NCBI RefSeq assembly: GCF_045287255.1
Contig: NZ_CP137142.1
Span: 2,170,001 to 2,234,000 of the forward strand
DNA length: 64,000 nt
Direction of reading: 5' to 3'
From: Henriciella sp045287255
Lineage (GTDB): Bacteria > Pseudomonadota > Alphaproteobacteria > Caulobacterales > Hyphomonadaceae
Within the stretch, counting starts at the first letter, position 1; every line of letters starts with the position of its first letter. This document shows, in pieces, positions 8,299 to 15,976 of this stretch. The translations under genes and the position numbers were made by a program. Under the pieces are notes generated by a model. That model ran no database searches, was not told the DNA's origin, and was given only the letters and a program-made list of their open reading frames with translations.

Positions 8299-8672
8299 GA
8301 TCGTCCCTCCTCCTCGGCGGTATTGATTATGGCATCCAGCTCATCAAGCTCGGCATCAGACAGATGTGGGCTTTCGGCAAACAGAGCCGCTGGTATGGGA
8401 CCATCCATGTCGAGCACTTTCCGGGCCAGCGTGCGCACAAGCGTGCCAAGGGTTTCAACACGATCAATCGCGGCTTTGAAAGTGGTCGGGTCAGTGTCAG
8501 GATCACGGGCAACCCAGCCCTTCTTCTCCATCCGCAACAACACAGTGCGGGTTGTCGAAAGCTGCCAGTTTTGCGCTGGCCCAATCGCTTCATGCAAATC
8601 TCGCGCGGTCTGTGGACCGCTCTGCCATAGATACTTCAATAGCGCGAGTTCTGACGCGTTTGGTTCGGCCAT
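8295..8672 (-). CDS. BlaI/MecI/CopY family transcriptional repressor
   Basis: A 125-residue protein with an N-terminal winged helix (ASELALLKYLWQSGPQTARDLHEAI, then STTRTVLLRMEKKGWVARD) and a short dimerisation helix bundle, matching the BlaI family. The start at 8672 follows an AGAGGG site; an upstream in-frame start at 8699 lacks one. It is coupled by ATGA to the M56/M23 gene, the normal repressor-protease arrangement. The operator just upstream suggests autoregulation. No beta-lactamase or copper gene lies beside it, so the controlled genes are unknown. Confidence 0.88.
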   Translation of the reverse strand: MAEPNASELALLKYLWQSGPQTARDLHEAIGPAQNWQLSTTRTVLLRMEKKGWVARDPDTDPTTFKAAIDRVETLGTLVRTLARKVLDMDGPIPAALFAESPHLSDAELDELDAIINTAEEEGRS

Positions 8673-8691
8673 AATGGACCCTCTTTCCCTG

Positions 8692-8716
8692 TTACACACA
8701 TGGCATTACACATGTA
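8692..8716. promoter_or_regulatory. Candidate BlaI/CopY-type operator
   Basis: TACACATGTA at 8707-8716 fits the TACA-N2-TGTA cop-box pattern bound by this repressor family. A direct repeat TTACACA lies at 8692 and 8706, 14 bases apart. The site sits 20-45 bases upstream of the repressor start, in the gap divergent from rplY. Confidence 0.6.
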
Positions 8717-8886
8717 GCAAGTGATTTCGTCAAGTTACAGGATGGTGATGTGGCAAACCGGTTGTTTTTCTCAGCCCTGCCGTGTATAGGCAGCGCCTTA
8801 CAGAAAGGGCGGCGAGAGGCCGTTCCTGTCAGGCTGTCACCACTCCAAAACATGGAGCGGCGGACTTCAGGGCGAAAGGAAAAACT

Positions 8887-9546
8887 ATGTCCAAGCAAAT
8901 TACATTTAATGTCGAAGTGCGCGAGCGCACTGGTAAAGGCGGCGCACGTGAAGCCCGTCGCAACGGTTTTGTACCCGGCGTGCTTTACGGCGGCGGTGAA
9001 GACCCAGTCGCGATCAACCTGAAAAAAGGTGAAGTGATCCGCGCGATCAACACAGGCCAGTTCCTGTCTTCAACCGCTCAGCTTGTCCACGAAGGCAAGA
9101 AGCAGCTGGTGATCCCACAGGCGATCCAAATGCACCCTGTTTCTGACCAGCCTGAGCATGTCGACCTGTTCCGCGTTAAGCGCGACCAGATCATTACCGT
9201 TGAAGTCACCGTGAACTTCGTCAACGAAGAAGCCTCACCTGGCCTGAAGAAGGGCGGCGCGCTGAACGTTGTGCGTCATGCGGTTGAGCTGAACGTCCGT
9301 GCCGACAGCATTCCAGACGAGCTGGTTGCTGACCTGACCGGTCTCGACATCGGTGATAACGTCAAGATTTCCAATATCGACCTGCCAGGTGGCGCGGAGC
9401 CAACGATTACAGATCGTGACTTCACCATCGCTTCTGTTGTTGGTCGCGGTATCTCCGCTGACGCCCAAGAGGACGAAGGCGCGCCAGAGGCTGATGAGGT
9501 TGAGGCCATCAAGCAGTCTGACGGCGACGACGCTGCTGAAGCATAG
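8887..9546 (+). CDS. rplY: 50S ribosomal protein L25 / general stress protein Ctc
   Basis: A 219-residue long-form L25. It has an N-terminal 5S rRNA-binding domain (VEVRERTGKGGAREARRNGFVPGVLYGGGEDP) and a C-terminal TL5/CTC beta domain, ending in an acidic tail. The ATG at 8887 follows AAGGA and gives the family N-terminus MSKQITFNVE. An in-frame upstream start at 8782 has no support. pth follows 89 bases later, the classical rplY-pth pairing. Confidence 0.95.
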   Translation: MSKQITFNVEVRERTGKGGAREARRNGFVPGVLYGGGEDPVAINLKKGEVIRAINTGQFLSSTAQLVHEGKKQLVIPQAIQMHPVSDQPEHVDLFRVKRDQIITVEVTVNFVNEEASPGLKKGGALNVVRHAVELNVRADSIPDELVADLTGLDIGDNVKISNIDLPGGAEPTITDRDFTIASVVGRGISADAQEDEGAPEADEVEAIKQSDGDDAAEA

Positions 9547-9570
9547 TGCTGAAAAGCATAGTACAACGTG

Positions 9571-9600
9571 CGGCGGGGTGGCTATTCGGCTCCCCCGCCG
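9571..9600 (+). promoter_or_regulatory. GC-rich hairpin between rplY and pth
   Basis: Perfect 8-bp stem CGGCGGGG/CCCCGCCG with a 14-base loop and no T run after it. It lies in the rplY-pth gap. Its presence supports a noncoding intercistronic stretch, and hence the later pth start. Confidence 0.5.
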
Positions 9601-9635
9601 TATCTGTTTCTGGGGTTGAAGACGGGGAGAAAACC

Positions 9636-10232
9636 GTGGACCATATTCTGGTTGGACAGGGAAATCCGGACGCCAAATATGCCGGAAACCGACACAATAT
9701 CGGCTTCATGGTCATGGACGCGATTGCCAGTGATTATGGCTTCAGCCCGTGGCGTAAGAAGTTTCAGGGGCAAGCCTGCGATGGCCGGATTGGCGGTCAG
9801 AAAGTCCTGCTGCTCAAACCGGAAACCTATTACAATGAAACAGGCCGGGCCGCGCGCGCGGCCATCGATTTCTACAAGCTGTCCCCTGAAGACGTTACCG
9901 TTTTCCATGACGAGATTGACCTTGCCGAAGGGCGTTTGCGGGTGAAGCGCGGCGGCGGCCATTCGGGCAATAATGGCGTGCGGTCTATGTTTACCCATCT
10001 TGGGCCAGAGGTTCGGCGCATTCGCATGGGCGTTGGTCATCCGGGTGATAAGTCGCGGGTCATGCCTTATGTGCTGTCAGACTTCGCAAAGGCCGATGAA
10101 AGCTGGCGCGATACCCTGATCGATGCCTGCTCGCGCGCATTGCCCCTTTTGCTGACTGAAGCTGATGAGCGCTACCAGACGGAAGTTATGCGGCTTGCTC
10201 CGGCCCCAAAGAAAGACCCCAAGCAAGCGTAA
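9636..10232 (+). CDS. pth: Peptidyl-tRNA hydrolase
   Basis: Releases peptides from prematurely dropped peptidyl-tRNA. The motif GQGNPDAKYAGNRHN has catalytic His at residue 20, and FHDEIDL carries the conserved Asp; 198 aa. I chose the GTG at 9636: it has GGGGAG seven bases upstream and yields the usual short N-terminus. A GTG at 9546 would add 30 residues, but it has no ribosome site and would have to read through a GC-rich hairpin. Last gene of the rplY-pth unit. Confidence 0.93.
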   Translation: MDHILVGQGNPDAKYAGNRHNIGFMVMDAIASDYGFSPWRKKFQGQACDGRIGGQKVLLLKPETYYNETGRAARAAIDFYKLSPEDVTVFHDEIDLAEGRLRVKRGGGHSGNNGVRSMFTHLGPEVRRIRMGVGHPGDKSRVMPYVLSDFAKADESWRDTLIDACSRALPLLLTEADERYQTEVMRLAPAPKKDPKQA

Positions 10233-10276
10233 GCTGTCTTGCCGTCCCCCCAGAGTCCCTGCCATAAGCTAGTGTC

Positions 10277-11998
10277 ATGAGTGACTCGCCTGAAACCGAT
10301 GCTGAAGAGCGTGATGACCAGACTTTCTCCATGTTTGGAGAGGCTGAGATGGGCGCGCCACAGCAGGACGGCTATCAGGTCCTCGCCCGTAAGTACCGCC
10401 CGCGCCTGTTCTCTGACCTGATTGGTCAGGAAGCGATGGTGCGGACACTGACCAATGCGTTTGAAACTGGACGCGTTGCGCACGCTTTCATGCTGACCGG
10501 GGTCCGCGGGGTCGGGAAGACCACGACGGCGCGCCTGCTGGCTCGCGCGCTCAACTATACGCGCGAGGGACAGGACGCCCCGAGCATGGAGCTGAACCCA
10601 CCCGGCGATTTCTGCAATGCGATCATGGCTGGCAACCATCCTGACGTTTTAGAGCTTGATGCGGCTTCGCGCACAGGCGTTGCTGACATGCGTGAGCTGC
10701 TCGATGGGGTGCGCTATTCCCCGGTTTCTGCGCGCTATAAAATCTACATCATTGACGAGGTGCATATGCTGTCCATTGCCTCGTTCAATGCCCTGTTGAA
10801 AACGCTGGAAGAACCCCCGGCGCATGTGAAATTCATCTTTGCAACGACCGAGATCCGCAAAGTCCCGATTACCGTGCTGTCGCGCTGTCAGCGTTTTGAT
10901 CTCAAACGTCTTGAGACCGAACGATTGGCCGAGCATCTCGGCAAGATTGCTGAGAAAGAAGGCGCGAAAGTCACCGAAGAAGGCCTCGCCTTGATTGCCC
11001 GTGCCGCTGAGGGCTCTGTCCGCGATGGCCTGTCCATTCTTGATCAGGCGATTGTGCAAGCGCTGGATGGCGATCAGGTCAGCGGTGAGAAAGTCCGCGA
11101 TATGCTCGGCCTTGGTGATCGCTTGCGCCTGCTTGATGCATTTGAACTCGCCATCGAGGGCGAGGCGCAAAAGGCCGTCACTGAAGTCGCGGACCAGATC
11201 CATGCCGGGGCTGACCCGCTGGTGATCCTCAAAGATATGCTGGAAATCGCCGCGGATATTGCCACGGTTCAAGCTGCTGGTGAGAGCTATACCCTGCCCG
11301 GCCCGGCGGACTGGACGACGCGCACACATGCTATCGCTGCGAAACTGACCCCGGCACAGGCGCAGCGCAATTGGCAAATCCTGCTCAATGGCTACCGCGA
11401 TACGCAAACCGCGCCAGAGGCAGACACGGCCCTGCGCATGGTCATCCTGCGCCTTGTGGCCGCCGCCAGCCTGCCCAGCCCGGAAGAAGCCGCGCGTATG
11501 CTGGCCAATGGAGCGACAGGAGGGGCCACGAGCGCCCCGGGAAAGCCTGAAGCCGCAGCTGCGGCGCCTACCCATGACGGCCCGCTCAATAATCTGGATG
11601 ATGTGATTACCCGTCTTGATGCACGCAAAGAAGTGCGCCTGTGGGGAGAAGTCCGGCAATATCTGCGCGCCGATACATTTGAACCCGGAAAGCTCATTTG
11701 CGCAGTGGCAAACGGCGCACCGCCGGACCTGTTACGTCGTCTGACCGACTTTCTGGAAAATGAAACCGATATGGACTGGGAAGTCAGCTTTGCTGATACC
11801 AAGGCCGAAACCGCGCGCGAACGCGAGGCGCGTATGCGCAAGGCACGGTTTGCTGCTGCCAAGGCGCATCCGACCGTCGCTGCGGCCCTCGCGGCCCTGC
11901 CTGGCGCAGAGATTATCGAAGTCGATGGCATCACCCCTCTTGAAGATGACGCTTTGCCCGACAATGTCGTGCCTATCAGACCGAAGGATACAGGATGA
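10277..11998 (+). CDS. dnaX: DNA polymerase III subunit gamma/tau
   Basis: Clamp-loader ATPase of 573 aa. Walker A is GVRGVGKT near residues 75-82, Walker B is IIDEVH near 158-163, and the SRC arginine-finger motif is present (TVLSRCQRF). The zinc-finger insert usual after Walker A keeps only one Cys (C113), as in other alphaproteobacteria. The C-terminal third (tau part) contains a PolIII-binding-like region after an Ala/Pro linker. I saw no A-rich slippery site for a gamma frameshift. ybaB overlaps its stop by ATGA. Confidence 0.96.
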   Translation: MSDSPETDAEERDDQTFSMFGEAEMGAPQQDGYQVLARKYRPRLFSDLIGQEAMVRTLTNAFETGRVAHAFMLTGVRGVGKTTTARLLARALNYTREGQDAPSMELNPPGDFCNAIMAGNHPDVLELDAASRTGVADMRELLDGVRYSPVSARYKIYIIDEVHMLSIASFNALLKTLEEPPAHVKFIFATTEIRKVPITVLSRCQRFDLKRLETERLAEHLGKIAEKEGAKVTEEGLALIARAAEGSVRDGLSILDQAIVQALDGDQVSGEKVRDMLGLGDRLRLLDAFELAIEGEAQKAVTEVADQIHAGADPLVILKDMLEIAADIATVQAAGESYTLPGPADWTTRTHAIAAKLTPAQAQRNWQILLNGYRDTQTAPEADTALRMVILRLVAAASLPSPEEAARMLANGATGGATSAPGKPEAAAAAPTHDGPLNNLDDVITRLDARKEVRLWGEVRQYLRADTFEPGKLICAVANGAPPDLLRRLTDFLENETDMDWEVSFADTKAETAREREARMRKARFAAAKAHPTVAAALAALPGAEIIEVDGITPLEDDALPDNVVPIRPKDTG

Positions 11999-12318
11999 CC
12001 GACCTTTCCAAAATCATGCAGCAAGCCCAGCAGATGCAGGAAAAGATGCAAGCCGCGCAAGCCGAGGTGGAGGCCACTGAAGCTGAAGGCATTGCCGGGG
12101 CAGGCCTTGTCCGCGTCGTCCTGAAGGGCAAAGGTGAGCTGGTCTCGGTCAAGATTGATCCATCCCTCATGGGCGATGACGCTGAGATCATTGAAGACCT
12201 GATCAAGGCGGCACACCGGGAAGCCAAGACCAATCTCGATCTTGCCATGGAAAAAGCCATGAAGAATGCTATGGGCGGACTTAGCGGAATGATGCCCGGC
12301 TTCAAGATGCCGTTCTAA
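11995..12318 (+). CDS. ybaB: Nucleoid-associated protein, YbaB/EbfC family
   Basis: A 107-residue dimeric DNA-binding protein with the family pattern MTDLSKIMQQAQQMQEKMQAAQAEVE, a long helix, then a small beta sheet (GLVRVVLKGKGELVSVKIDPSL) and a Met/Gly-rich tail. It is translationally coupled to dnaX. recR normally comes next but is displaced 1.8 kb by two inserted genes. It converges with the GlxA-type regulator, with a 4-base overlap. Confidence 0.95.
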   Translation: MTDLSKIMQQAQQMQEKMQAAQAEVEATEAEGIAGAGLVRVVLKGKGELVSVKIDPSLMGDDAEIIEDLIKAAHREAKTNLDLAMEKAMKNAMGGLSGMMPGFKMPF

Positions 12319-13289
12319 ACAGCGCGCCCTGTCCCATGCATCGTCTTCCAGACCGATGGTGACAAGCCAACCCGGCGTCTGAACACGCTGGTAAGCTGGC
12401 TGGCCGATGTGTAACCGAGGTCAGCAGCGACCGTCTTTAGTTTTACATCTGACTGTATCAGGGCTTTGGCGCGTTCAATCCGCAAAGTCTCAATGTAAGC
12501 TGCCGGGGATTGGCCAAGCCTCGCCTTGAAGTGGCGCTGAAACGTCCGCGTCGTCTGGCCTGCCTTCTCTGCAAGGACGGTAATGCTGAGCGAGGTATGC
12601 AGGTTTGCTTTTGCCCAGCGTATGACATCGTCATAAGGGGTAGCAGCATCACACTGACGCTTCATGGGAGTAGAGAATTGCGATTGTCCGCCTGGGCGAC
12701 GCAGATAGAGGACAAGCCGCTGGGCAATTTCTGCGGCGATATCCGTGCCCAGGTCCTCTTCGACCATGGCCAGGCTCATATCGATCCCTGCTGTTACACC
12801 AGCTGAGGTCCAGATATGCCCATCGGTCACATAGAGCGCATCTGGATCGACGTCTGTGCTTGGATAGCGTTCAGCAAGCTCGGTAATATTTGCCCAATGC
12901 GTCGTCGCTGTTTTTCCATTCAGCAACCCCCATGCCGCCAGAGCGAAGGACCCTGAACAGACAGAGCCCCATCGCCGCGCCGTTTCAGAAACAGAGCAGG
13001 TCCATTCCTTGGCACGTTTATCGCGGATTAAGGCCAGCATTCCGGGTCTCTGATGACCTGCGACCAGCATTGTATCAACCCGTTTTGGATCAATTTCGCC
13101 AATGGCTTTCGAGCTCAGGGTCACGCTGGATATGGTCTCAATCAAGCCGCCATAGGGGGATACGACATCAACCTGATAGGTTGGCTGATCGGGCCTGGCA
13201 TCATTTGCGGCACTAAATACTGCGGCAGGTCCTGTGATGTCCAGAACCTGTGCACCATGCCCGGCGAGAAGCGTTACGTGTTTGGTCAT
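12315..13289 (-). CDS. GlxA-type regulator: DJ-1/PfpI domain plus AraC DNA-binding domain
   Basis: A 324-residue protein. The N-terminal DJ-1/PfpI-like sensor (TLLAGHGAQVLDITGPAAVF; CSGSFALAAWGLLNGKTATTHW) is followed by an AraC/XylS double helix-turn-helix (LAEKAGQTTRTFQRHFK; LGYTSASQLTSVFRRRVG). I start at 13289 because a 22-base inverted repeat lies just upstream and would be coding if the ATG at 13316 were used. It probably controls the divergent isonitrile-hydratase-like gene and itself. The inducer is unknown. Confidence 0.88.
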   Translation of the reverse strand: MTKHVTLLAGHGAQVLDITGPAAVFSAANDARPDQPTYQVDVVSPYGGLIETISSVTLSSKAIGEIDPKRVDTMLVAGHQRPGMLALIRDKRAKEWTCSVSETARRWGSVCSGSFALAAWGLLNGKTATTHWANITELAERYPSTDVDPDALYVTDGHIWTSAGVTAGIDMSLAMVEEDLGTDIAAEIAQRLVLYLRRPGGQSQFSTPMKRQCDAATPYDDVIRWAKANLHTSLSITVLAEKAGQTTRTFQRHFKARLGQSPAAYIETLRIERAKALIQSDVKLKTVAADLGYTSASQLTSVFRRRVGLSPSVWKTMHGTGRAV

Positions 13290-13296
13290 TGTCGTA

Positions 13297-13318
13297 AAAT
13301 GACATGTTTTTGTCATTT
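13297..13318. promoter_or_regulatory. Perfect inverted repeat between divergent regulator and DJ-1 gene
   Basis: Arms AAATGACA/TGTCATTT are separated by six bases. It lies 8 bases upstream of the regulator start and 55 bases upstream of the divergent gene, which is a natural operator position for control of both. Confidence 0.6.
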
Positions 13319-13373
13319 ACGCCATAGCGTCGAACGAATACCCATGCCAAAAGCAAAACATGAGGCACCGACA

Positions 13374-14054
13374 ATGACTGATACGCCATACAAGATTGCA
13401 TTTCTGATCTATCCCGGCATGACACAACTCGATTTCACCGGGCCATACGAAGTATTGCACCGTATGCCTGGCGCAGAAACAACAACTGTTTGGAAAACGA
13501 CAGATCCGTTACAATCAGATTGCGGCCTGACCTTTACGCCAGCGCACACGATTAATGATCAGGTCCGGTACGACATGGTCTGTATTCCTGGCGGGTTTGC
13601 CTGCACGGACTTAATGGTTGACGATGAGATCCTGACATGGCTGCGCCAGCAAGCCGAAACCGCTGATCTGATGACCTCGGTCTGTACCGGCTCGCTCGTG
13701 CTTGCGGCGGCTGGTCTGCTTGAGGGGTACAAGGCTGGTTGCCACTGGGCTTGGGCCGAGCAATTAAAGGCCTTTGGCGCTGAGCCTGTACGCCAGCGCG
13801 TTGTTATCGATCGCGACCGCATCACAGCAGGCGGTGTGACGGCTGGCATTGATTTTGGTTTTCAGATCATCGCCAAAAGATGTGGCCGGGATGTCGCTGA
13901 AGCCATACAGCTGGGGATAGAATATGACCCAGAGCCTTTATCCGGCGGCACCCCCGAAACGGCGCGCCCGGAAATTCTCCGCCAGGTTAAAACGGCTTTA
14001 GACGCCAATAGTGCCAGACGGCAGGCCGCTCTGGATCGTTTAGCTGACCGCTGA
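13374..14054 (+). CDS. DJ-1/PfpI family protein, isonitrile-hydratase-like
   Basis: A 226-residue single-domain DJ-1/PfpI protein. YKIAFLIYPGMTQLDFTGPYEVLHRMPG resembles the isonitrile hydratase (InhA) N-terminus. The nucleophile Cys sits in SVCTGSLVLAAAG. Isonitrile hydratases turn isonitriles into N-formamides; for this protein that is inference from similarity. The ATG at 13374 follows GAGG by eight bases; an ATG at 13344 is possible. A longer frame reaching 13053 would run over the opposite gene. It is divergent from a GlxA-type regulator. Confidence 0.82.
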   Translation: MTDTPYKIAFLIYPGMTQLDFTGPYEVLHRMPGAETTTVWKTTDPLQSDCGLTFTPAHTINDQVRYDMVCIPGGFACTDLMVDDEILTWLRQQAETADLMTSVCTGSLVLAAAGLLEGYKAGCHWAWAEQLKAFGAEPVRQRVVIDRDRITAGGVTAGIDFGFQIIAKRCGRDVAEAIQLGIEYDPEPLSGGTPETARPEILRQVKTALDANSARRQAALDRLADR

Positions 14055-14095
14055 ACTGACTTGCCAGCCTTTGCGATTCCCGCATATTCGCCCGC

Positions 14096-14701
14096 ATGAG
14101 CAAGTCATCCGCCGGCCCTGAAATCCAACGCATGATCGATCTGATTGCGCGCCTGCCTGGGCTCGGCCCACGCTCAGCCCGAAGGGCCGCGCTCTTTCTG
14201 CTCAAGCGTCAGGAAAGCCTACTCAGGCCGATGGCCGAAGCCATGGCCGAAGCGGCGGATAAAATTGAACAATGCCAGGTCTGCGGGAATTATGACACGC
14301 TGCAGCCCTGCGCGGTTTGCCAATCGACTGGCCGGGATGAAGGCCTTCTATGTGTCGTGGAAGATGTCCCAGATCTGTGGGCGCTGGAGCGCGCGCAAGC
14401 CTTCCGTGGGCGCTATCATGTGCTGGGCGGAGTGATGAGCGCGCTGGACGGCGTTGGCCCAGAAGACCTGACGATTGGCATGCTGGTCGATCGTGTGAAA
14501 GGCGGCGATATCCGTGAGGTGATCCTCGCTTTAAATGCGACGGTGGATGGGCAGACAACCGCGCACTATGTTGCCGAGCAGTTGGAACCGCTCGGCGTGA
14601 CCGTCACCAGACTGGCGCATGGCGTGCCGGTTGGCGGCGAGTTGGACCATCTTGATGATGGCACACTCGCCACGGCCCTGCGGTCCCGGCGCGGGGTTTA
14701 G
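14096..14701 (+). CDS. recR: Recombination mediator protein RecR
   Basis: A 201-residue RecFOR-pathway protein. It has an N-terminal helix-hairpin-helix (LIARLPGLGPRSARRAALFLL), a four-Cys zinc finger (CQVCGNYDTLQPCAVC), a Toprim domain (LCVVEDVPDLWALE) and the C-terminal Walker-B-like stretch. It usually ends a dnaX-ybaB-recR operon. Here it is separated from ybaB by the GlxA/DJ-1 pair and must rely on read-through or its own promoter in a 41-base gap. It converges with the sugar dehydrogenase, with only 3 bases between the stops. Confidence 0.96.
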   Translation: MSKSSAGPEIQRMIDLIARLPGLGPRSARRAALFLLKRQESLLRPMAEAMAEAADKIEQCQVCGNYDTLQPCAVCQSTGRDEGLLCVVEDVPDLWALERAQAFRGRYHVLGGVMSALDGVGPEDLTIGMLVDRVKGGDIREVILALNATVDGQTTAHYVAEQLEPLGVTVTRLAHGVPVGGELDHLDDGTLATALRSRRGV

Positions 14702-14704
14702 CCC

Positions 14705-15856
14705 CTAGTCCGTTTTCTCAACACGATAGACAAAGCCATCGAGGTCCGTCGTGGCGACATAGATCCCGCTTGGAGTTGAGATCACATCGCGATAGGCGAC
14801 ATTCAGATCCTCCAGCAGGTCCTCTGTACCGGTAACATTGCCCGCATCATCCAGCGCAACGCGAACCAATTTGACCCCGGCTGGACCATTCATACCGCCA
14901 ATCAGCAGATCCCCTTTCCAGTCCTCAAACCCTTCGGTCTGGACCAGCGCCATGCCCGATGGCGCGATAGATGGCACCCATTTGACAATTGGTTGTTCCA
15001 TACCGGGCGCTTCGGTTTGATCGGTGATGATCGAACCATCATAGTTGATGCCATACGTAATAGTCGGCCAGCCATAATTCTTGCCTGGCTCAACCACGTT
15101 CAACTCGTCTCCGCCTTTGGGACCATGCTCATGCGCGTACAGAATATCGCGAGTGGCATCATAGACCATGCCCTGCACATTGCGGTGGCCATAGGACCAG
15201 AGTGCGGGGTGGCCACTGCCATCAGTAAAAGGGTTATCCGCAGGCACGCTGCCATCCGGCATTACTCGCGCGATTGACCCATGCAGGTTTTGCGGGTCCT
15301 GCGATTCTTCCATATAGCGCCCCCCATCGCCCAGGCTGATCATCAAAGATCCATCGGGCAGGAAAACAAGGCGTGAGCCAAAGTGGAAACCCGTGGACCG
15401 TGGCGCAGCAGTAAAGATTTCCGTGACATCGGAGAGCGCCGTGGCATCCCCGGACAAGGTGGCAGAGATCACAGCAGTTGTATTCGTCTCTAGCGGACCC
15501 TTGGCATAAGACAGATAGAGCTTGCGATTGGTAGCGAAGCCTGGGTCGAGGACAATGCCGAGCAAACCGCCCTGTCGTTCGACCAAAATATCGTCTGGCA
15601 AGCCTGTCAGAGGCGCCTCAACCAGCCCGTCCGCCGTGATCAGGCGCAGACGCCCCTCGCGCTCGGTCACGAGCAGGCTACCATCTGGAAGCTCTGCGAG
15701 CCCCCAAGGAAACTCAAGCCCTTCTGCGAGTGGAACCAGCTTCAAACCATCCTCAGACACCAGGCTGCCATCGGCCAAAGGCTCAGGTGTGGCAGGCTGA
15801 CCTGAACAGGCGGCAAGGGAAAGAATCGCAAGACTAGACGCGGCAATACGGAACAT
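14705..15856 (-). CDS. PQQ-dependent sugar dehydrogenase-like lipoprotein
   Basis: A 383-residue six-bladed propeller of the soluble aldose/sorbosone dehydrogenase (YliI/GdhB) family. Visible motifs are LEFPWGLAELPDGSLLVTEREG, LSYAKG, RLVFLPDGSLMISLGDGG, YGHRNVQGM, HGPKGGDELN and GKNYGWP. Residues 1-17 form a lipoprotein signal with lipobox LAAC (Cys17), so it is membrane-anchored and faces the periplasm. Family members oxidise sugar aldehydes with PQQ; no PQQ synthesis gene is near, so cofactor supply is unknown. The TonB-dependent receptor upstream on the same strand may be functionally linked, but a terminator lies between. Confidence 0.88.
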   Translation of the reverse strand: MFRIAASSLAILSLAACSGQPATPEPLADGSLVSEDGLKLVPLAEGLEFPWGLAELPDGSLLVTEREGRLRLITADGLVEAPLTGLPDDILVERQGGLLGIVLDPGFATNRKLYLSYAKGPLETNTTAVISATLSGDATALSDVTEIFTAAPRSTGFHFGSRLVFLPDGSLMISLGDGGRYMEESQDPQNLHGSIARVMPDGSVPADNPFTDGSGHPALWSYGHRNVQGMVYDATRDILYAHEHGPKGGDELNVVEPGKNYGWPTITYGINYDGSIITDQTEAPGMEQPIVKWVPSIAPSGMALVQTEGFEDWKGDLLIGGMNGPAGVKLVRVALDDAGNVTGTEDLLEDLNVAYRDVISTPSGIYVATTDLDGFVYRVEKTD

Positions 15857-15914
15857 CTGATTTCCTCCAGAATGTGTTTGGCACAGAGATAGGACAAAGG
15901 GCCAAAAATGAAAG

Positions 15915-15940
15915 AAGGGCGGCCCTGAAAGACCGCCCTT
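15915..15940 (-). terminator. Probable terminator after the TonB-dependent receptor
   Basis: Perfect 8-bp arms AAGGGCGG/CCGCCCTT with a 10-base loop, 37 bases past the receptor stop on the reverse strand. It is followed by a moderately T-rich stretch. Confidence 0.65.
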
Positions 15941-15976
15941 CCCCTCTCCCCCTGTGGAGCCTTGGCCCCGGAGATT

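Noticed and set aside
11500..11640. Programmed frameshift site in dnaX for gamma production
   Set aside because: No A-rich or other slippery heptamer near the domain III/IV junction.
10649..12216. Long reverse frames (336 and 274 codons) opposite dnaX
   Set aside because: Antisense to a complete dnaX and ybaB with intact motifs; no ribosome site or recognisable product.
13053..13373. N-terminal extension of the DJ-1 protein to position 13053
   Set aside because: It would run over the divergent regulator and its operator; the ATG at 13374 has a good ribosome site and matches family length.
15857..15880. Sigma-54 promoter at a TTTGGCACAG stretch upstream of the sugar dehydrogenase
   Set aside because: The TTGC -12 element is not found at the required distance.
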